Of a DNA stretch of 64,000 bases, positions 59,608-64,000 are shown one piece after another. Under the pieces are notes generated by a model. That model was not told where the DNA came from, made no database searches, and worked only from the letters and a program-made list of their open reading frames with translations. A program made the position numbers and the translations under genes. The stretch covers positions 2,976,001-3,040,000 of the forward strand of contig NZ_CP011254.1 of the NCBI RefSeq assembly GCF_001006005.1. The letters are read 5' to 3'. Positions within the stretch are counted from its first letter, which is position 1. Each line of letters opens with the position of its first letter. Source of the stretch: Serratia fonticola (GTDB lineage Bacteria; Pseudomonadota; Gammaproteobacteria; Enterobacterales; Enterobacteriaceae).

Positions 59608-62162
59608 TGGCAGACTCCTTGAATCAACTGTCTGCTGTCTACAGAGGTGCCTGGCTGCAGCGAATAATGGATGCTGCAATGCTCTGCCTGGCTATCCCCC
59701 CATCTCACCTGCAACATGCCTTTCAGGTCGAGATCGCGCGCCACCACCAGGCTGGCCTGGCCGACAACCCCCACGGCGTTGTTCTGTGCATCATAGACGT
59801 TGGCAGCGAAGGGCAGTGGGCTACCGTCCGGTCGCTTGGCTCTGATGTAGGTCACCTTGCCGCGTTTGGTTTCATAATCAAGCAGGACCAATGCACCGGC
59901 GCGGGGGGCGGTGGTATTGCGGGTAGACAGCAACTCCACGTCCTGTGAACTGCCCTTGGGATCGATATCGACTTGATTGAGATAGTAGGGCCGCAGGTAA
60001 GGGACGATGGCATAGCCAAAACGGTCGATCTGAACGCCGGGAGCGCCGGTGACGAGAGCGCCTTCAGCACCAGGTGCCCGTACCAGACCGCCTGTTTCGC
60101 CAAGTGATTGCCCTAAAGTGATACCGCCACGGTGGGCTACCAGAGCACCATCCATGCTTGCTGAAACCTGCCGGTTTCCCTGCCCATAGCTATAGTTTGC
60201 GCCCATATGGGCAAGGGATGAGCGGTAGCCAACGCCACCGTTGAAAAAGTTGCTATTGCCTTCAGTATTACGGCTGGTGCTGACGACATAGTTAAACTGA
60301 TTCTGTTCACCCGCATTGCCCGACAGGCCAATCAGGCCAGTGCTCCCCTTGTCGTCGGTAGTGCCGGTAGCATTGAGCGTTGGCGCATGGAGGTTCGAGC
60401 CTAGCGGTAACGAGAGCGTCAACGCGTATTGGGTTTCCCGCTGATCCGCCGTTGTCTCTTCTGTATTTCCTGTGAGTTGCCCGCTTAGCGTTCGGTTGAC
60501 CGAAAGGGTATAGCTGAGATTGCGCCAGAAGTTGCTATAGCCTAGCTGCAGGCTCTGTTGCGAACTGCTCTGGTTCCAGTAAGAGGTATGATTACCGGTG
60601 GCATACAGGCTTCCCCAGCCTTCTCCCAGTTGCTGGTTGACCGAAAGCGTAAACAGGCTGCGTTGACGGCCATAGGCATCGATATTTCCATTACGCAGTG
60701 CCAGATCGCGCAGCTGCACAGCGTCATTTAAGCTCAGGAAACCGTCGGTAGAGTAACGATAAGCGGCTACTGAGAAGCTGGTTTGTGTTTCTGGATACAT
60801 CTGGCTGAAGCCGATACGATAGCTTTGCCCTGAACGCGGGTGCTGGCCGGGCAACCGGGTTTTCGCTTGCGTGACATCCAATGAAAGTGCGCCGATAAAC
60901 GTGTTCATAGCGCCACCCAATAAGGCCGAAAGGTACCCTTTGCTGGCGGTGGCGCCGGTGTAGCCGGTAATGAAATTACTCAGGCCCAACTGGTAGGTCA
61001 GGCTGCCAAATTCAGGCTTGTTTGCCAACCCATCACTATTCACTTTACCCGCAGCCACTTCGTAGCGGCTAATCCCTGGCCGCAACATTTGAGTCACTGA
61101 AGCATAAGGAACCGTGAAGGTTCTGACTTGGCCATTGGCCTCTTCTACTTGTACGGTCAATTCCCCTCCATAGCTGGTGGGGTAGAGATCGTTAATCTCG
61201 AAAGGCCCCGGAGATACCGTCGTGGTATAGAGCGTGTAACCATTTTGAGTAATGATCACTCTGGCGTTGGTATTGGCTATGCCACGAACTACGGGGGCGT
61301 AGCCACGTAGAGCGTCAGGTAGCATGCGGTCATCAGAATAAAGTCTGGCCCCTCGGAAACGTATGCCGTCAAACAGTTCGCCACTGGTAAAGGCGTCACC
61401 CAGGATCAATTGAGATTGCAGCGCGGTAACATCGCGGCTGATATAGGAAGATGTGCTTTTGTAATCCCCGCCACTCTCTCCCGAGGACCAATTGATGCTG
61501 CCGTTATTTCGCACGCGCCAAGGGCCGAAATTCAGACCGTTACGCAGCCCGAGATAGCCGTAGGTGTTGCTGTTTTCCCGCTGTCTTGACTGATAAACGT
61601 TAGCGTTGTAGTTCACTATCAAGGCGGTTAAGCCATCCTCCCACAGCTCGGGATTGACATAGCCACGCGGTGTCCTGTTGAGCAGCAACTGCGGTATCGT
61701 CAACGTCAGCTTTTGCTCGCCGACATCAAAACTGACGGTCGCCCCGGGCAGGAGTTCACTGAGTGAACCGCAATAGCCCTCTTGCACTAATGGCGCCAAT
61801 TGCACGGCAGGGATCTGAGCCAACAGTTTCTCTGCGCTCAAATTGAGCAACGAGAAGAAACTGCCCGGATAGCAGGAAAGGGTTTGCAGGTTATTGCCCG
61901 GCTGGGCCTTAAACTGGATTTTTTCATTGCCGATCCGCTGGCCGTTAAGCTCGATCGCCACGGTGTAGATACCAGGAACAACGACGTTACTGCGGCTGAA
62001 TTGGGCCGGATCGAATGTTCCGACCTTACCGCCAGGGAAAAAACTGGGGTCGAATGTCACTTCTTCCGGCGTGTCTGCCGCATAGCTGGAAGTGGCTGAA
62101 ACCATGGCACATGAAAGAAACCACTTCAGCACGGTTTTTATTGTCGGTTTACACCTAGTCAT
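59604..62162 (-). CDS. Fimbrial outer-membrane usher (FimD/PapC family)
   Basis: The 852-residue usher forms the pore through which chaperone-bound subunits are polymerised. A signal peptide (to about residue 29) precedes the N-terminal chaperone-binding domain (VTFDPSFFPGG, GIYTVAIELNGQRIG). The beta-barrel with plug runs from about 140 to 660, including YAPVVRGIANTNARV and SPGPFEINDLYPTSYGGELTV. Two C-terminal domains follow, ending with GDSQAEHCSIHYSLQP. It is somewhat longer than the 800-840 residues common in the family. Confidence 0.94.
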   Translation of the reverse strand: MTRCKPTIKTVLKWFLSCAMVSATSSYAADTPEEVTFDPSFFPGGKVGTFDPAQFSRSNVVVPGIYTVAIELNGQRIGNEKIQFKAQPGNNLQTLSCYPGSFFSLLNLSAEKLLAQIPAVQLAPLVQEGYCGSLSELLPGATVSFDVGEQKLTLTIPQLLLNRTPRGYVNPELWEDGLTALIVNYNANVYQSRQRENSNTYGYLGLRNGLNFGPWRVRNNGSINWSSGESGGDYKSTSSYISRDVTALQSQLILGDAFTSGELFDGIRFRGARLYSDDRMLPDALRGYAPVVRGIANTNARVIITQNGYTLYTTTVSPGPFEINDLYPTSYGGELTVQVEEANGQVRTFTVPYASVTQMLRPGISRYEVAAGKVNSDGLANKPEFGSLTYQLGLSNFITGYTGATASKGYLSALLGGAMNTFIGALSLDVTQAKTRLPGQHPRSGQSYRIGFSQMYPETQTSFSVAAYRYSTDGFLSLNDAVQLRDLALRNGNIDAYGRQRSLFTLSVNQQLGEGWGSLYATGNHTSYWNQSSSQQSLQLGYSNFWRNLSYTLSVNRTLSGQLTGNTEETTADQRETQYALTLSLPLGSNLHAPTLNATGTTDDKGSTGLIGLSGNAGEQNQFNYVVSTSRNTEGNSNFFNGGVGYRSSLAHMGANYSYGQGNRQVSASMDGALVAHRGGITLGQSLGETGGLVRAPGAEGALVTGAPGVQIDRFGYAIVPYLRPYYLNQVDIDPKGSSQDVELLSTRNTTAPRAGALVLLDYETKRGKVTYIRAKRPDGSPLPFAANVYDAQNNAVGVVGQASLVVARDLDLKGMLQVRWGDSQAEHCSIHYSLQPGTSVDSRQLIQGVCQ

Positions 62163-62211
62163 AGCGTCCTTGATGACTCAGATAAGCCAATACTTCTGAA
62201 AAAGGGTTATG

Positions 62212-62946
62212 TCAGCGGCCTAACGGGTATATTTTTTCAATAAAAGCCCCATAGTCATTAATCGCCTTGGTGATTACGCTATTTGGTGGCACCGCAATGA
62301 CCTTGTTATCGCGTTTTAGTTGAAAGGTTTGCTCAGAGAAAGGGGCGATCATGCCGCCATCTGTGCCGGCTACCGAGGCGATGCCATAACCAGATAACTG
62401 CACGGAGGCATAGCTGATATGGTATGGCGTGGGGTTTTTAGCGAGCAGTTTTTCCCCTTGCCGTTGCCAGCTCACCTTATCCAGGGTTTCCAGTGACAGC
62501 CCTGGCAACGTGGAAGGGCGATAAAATACCTTCAGGCGGTTGCGATAGGCGATGGAGAGGTAATTCTGATCCCCTTTCGACTGGGGAGGGACTTCAAGCA
62601 CGTTGATCCAATATAGCGTCTCGCGGTCGGTGGCGTGGCTTACCAACGGCGTTGAGGTAATACGCAAGGTTTGCGCCTTGGCGGGTTCAACTCGTGAAAC
62701 CGGTGGCATGATCATAAAAGGAACATCGCTGTCTTCAGGAGCTGAATTCGCATCGCCGGCATCTATCCAAGATTGAACCAATAGCGGGAAACGGCTTTTA
62801 TTTTCCAGTTTCAACGTGACTTCTTTGGCATCACTTGGGTAGATCACGCGCGTACCCGATATGACGATACCGGCATGTAAAGAGGTGGAAAAAAATCCGC
62901 TCAACAGCAGCGATAGCAGTAGCCAATATTTTTTAATCAAGCGCAT
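62212..62946 (-). CDS. Periplasmic fimbrial chaperone (PapD family)
   Basis: A 244-residue chaperone with signal peptide (MRLIKKYWLLLSLLLSGFFS, cleaved near residue 26). It has the two-Ig-domain signatures GTRVIYPSDAKEVTLKLEN, the donor strand region PVSRVEPAKAQTLRI and YWINVLEVPPQ. Arg and Lys of the subunit-binding cleft are present (GTRVIY and the later RNRLKVFYRP). The ATG at 62946 gives the signal peptide directly. Confidence 0.93.
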   Translation of the reverse strand: MRLIKKYWLLLSLLLSGFFSTSLHAGIVISGTRVIYPSDAKEVTLKLENKSRFPLLVQSWIDAGDANSAPEDSDVPFMIMPPVSRVEPAKAQTLRITSTPLVSHATDRETLYWINVLEVPPQSKGDQNYLSIAYRNRLKVFYRPSTLPGLSLETLDKVSWQRQGEKLLAKNPTPYHISYASVQLSGYGIASVAGTDGGMIAPFSEQTFQLKRDNKVIAVPPNSVITKAINDYGAFIEKIYPLGR

Positions 62947-62976
62947 AGCAATCTCGTCAGTAAAGACGTGGCAAAT

Positions 62977-63000
62977 ATGGCCCTGTGGTAACAGGGCCAT
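62977..63000 (-). terminator. Intercistronic hairpin after the major fimbrial subunit
   Basis: ATGGCCCTGT and ACAGGGCCAT form a ten-base perfect stem with a four-base loop between the pilin and chaperone genes. No T run follows. Such hairpins stabilise pilin mRNA or limit downstream expression. Confidence 0.55.
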
Positions 63001-63018
63001 AACCTATTCAATCAGGTT

Positions 63019-63597
63019 TTATTGATAAACGATGCTGTATTTAACCGTAGAGGCAACTTGGCCCGGGCCCGCTGCGCCACCTACAGCAACATACTGGCCA
63101 ATGTAGGTATATTCGGCAGTTTGATTGGCGATGGTTTTCGGCGCATGGTTGTTATTGCCGGATACCAGGTTGATCGGGCTGTTGGTTTCGCCATTCAGGA
63201 TTTGTACCTGAACATTTGTCGCTGGATTGGTGGCTGAAGTATTTTTCAACCAACCGGTCGCATTATCGATAGCCGGGCTAGTTGGTTCAAAATACACTGA
63301 AGCAATCTTACCGTTGGTGCAGTTTAAATCAGTAGGGCCACCCAGTTTGATGGTAAATGGTGCAGGCTTGGCCGTGGCACCGGCAAAGCTTAACTCACTG
63401 GCGCTGACCGTCTCTAAAGGCACGTTCAGATCAACAGCACCATTTGGCGTCTGATCGTTGATCAGGCAAGTTGCGTCAGTGACTTCGCCGGTGAAATTGA
63501 TATTACCACCCGCTACGGTGATAGCGGCGGAAGCCGGAAGCGCAGCGAAGCCGCCGATAGCCAGTGAGAGAGCCATTACTAATGTGGTTTTTTTCAT
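63019..63597 (-). CDS. Major fimbrial subunit
   Basis: A 192-residue pilin with signal peptide (MKKTTLVMALSLAIGGFAA, cleaved after about residue 24). The first strand holds GNINFTGEVTDATC, with Cys44 pairing with the later Cys in DLNCTNGK. The C terminus ends STVKYSIVYQ with the penultimate tyrosine recognised by the chaperone. As first gene of the operon it is probably the main shaft subunit, in the type 1-like group. Confidence 0.92.
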   Translation of the reverse strand: MKKTTLVMALSLAIGGFAALPASAAITVAGGNINFTGEVTDATCLINDQTPNGAVDLNVPLETVSASELSFAGATAKPAPFTIKLGGPTDLNCTNGKIASVYFEPTSPAIDNATGWLKNTSATNPATNVQVQILNGETNSPINLVSGNNNHAPKTIANQTAEYTYIGQYVAVGGAAGPGQVASTVKYSIVYQ

Positions 63598-63722
63598 TGC
63601 ATATGATCCTTGTTAATTATCCTTAAAATACTCTGAGCGTTACATGGAGTAACATCAGAGCCGTCATTTCACTATGGCAGTGAAAATACTGTTCCCTTTT
63701 ATGGCGGTGATAAACAATTAAA

Positions 63723-64000
63723 TCATATTTTTTTTATATATAGTGGAGTCACATAGGCTCCACGTAAGGTATATCCTTTTCCTCTCGAGCTTTTAATAAA
63801 GTCATCGGCGATACCAATTTTACTTAGCCTTGCTTTAAGTTCGGAAATAACTTGGGTCAATCTTGTGGTTGAGGAGGATAGGTTATGATTCTCCCAAACC
63901 TGTACCAGTAACTCCTGGTTGGAAACATAGCCACAGCTGGCGTGTGCCAATAGATAAGTCAACAACCGCAACATCGTTTCACGCAGTCTTAGATAGTTGG
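63723..64000 (-). CDS. Winged-helix transcriptional regulator, C-terminal part
   Basis: The frame is open through the window end, so the gene's 5' part is missing; the first in-frame ATG at 63974 is internal. About 92 residues are visible, forming an OmpR/CadC-type winged helix: RETMLRLLTYLLAHASCGYV, the recognition helix region STTRLTQVISELKARLSKIG and the wing IKSSRGKGYTLRG. It may control the adjacent fimbrial operon. There is no room to tell a membrane-bound ToxR-like form from a soluble one. Confidence 0.75.
   Translation of the reverse strand, partial: NYLRLRETMLRLLTYLLAHASCGYVSNQELLVQVWENHNLSSSTTRLTQVISELKARLSKIGIADDFIKSSRGKGYTLRGAYVTPLYIKKI

Overview
The window comes from an enterobacterium of the Yersiniaceae, most likely a Serratia. 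The housekeeping proteins (Ffh, TrmD, TyrA, ClpB, DnaQ and others) are close to those of Escherichia coli in length and sequence, and the 16S rRNA is of Serratia type. Species is not resolved. Most of 1-42,060 is conserved core chromosome; three accessory insertions stand out.

Region 1 (1-7,930): the end of gshA, the antisense-oriented small RNA MicA, luxS, corB (yfjD) and ypjD, then ffh and the trmD operon (rpsP-rimM-trmD-rplS). Region 2 (7,930-9,120): a small phage-derived lysis cassette on the minus strand (a 33-codon ORF, holin, SAR-type endolysin, Ogr-like activator). A perfect LexA box overlaps its promoter, and no other phage genes are present. Region 3 (9,190-16,600): ydiY, a DcuB-type C4-dicarboxylate carrier, aroF-tyrA behind TyrR boxes, pheA with its leader peptide pheL and attenuator, and raiA. 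Region 4 (16,600-21,950): bamD, rluD-pgeF, and clpB with a sigma-32 promoter. Region 5 (21,990-27,870): a complete rRNA operon, 16S - tRNA-Glu - 23S - 5S - tRNA-Asp. Its flanks match two different E. coli operons: clpB lies next to rrnG there, and tRNA-Asp-dkgB follows rrnH.

Region 6 (27,900-42,100): dkgB, yafC, an MFS transporter, yafD, mltD, gloB, yafS, rnhA, dnaQ and a second tRNA-Asp, as in E. coli. A five-gene operon is inserted between dkgB and yafC. It encodes a lactose/chitobiose-family PTS (IIC, IIB, IIA) with an N-terminal-nucleophile glycosylasparaginase-like hydrolase and an M17 aminopeptidase. Next to it is a divergent DNA-binding protein that looks like a domesticated transposase. 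Uptake and dismantling of a glyco-asparagine or glycopeptide is the most economical reading.

Region 7 (42,100-57,880), directly after the tRNA-Asp gene, is the most striking part: a siderophore locus of the vibriobactin/serratiochelin type with three Fur-box-like sites. It holds a free-standing condensation domain (VibH-like), a Cy-Cy-A NRPS whose terminal carrier domain has lost its serine, a periplasmic binding protein with two FecCD permeases, and a TonB-dependent receptor. A second NRPS follows, made of a decayed C domain, an intact carrier domain and a C domain. The last two genes are a cytoplasmic YncE-like beta-propeller and a SpeD-type S-adenosylmethionine decarboxylase. The two NRPS proteins together reproduce VibF cut in two. 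SpeD suggests that the amine backbone is an aminopropyl polyamine such as spermidine or norspermidine. Dihydroxybenzoate synthesis genes and the transport ATPase are not in the window.

Region 8 (57,900-64,000): a chaperone-usher fimbrial operon on the minus strand (major subunit, chaperone, usher, tip adhesin candidate, minor subunit), and the 3' part of a winged-helix regulator cut by the window end.
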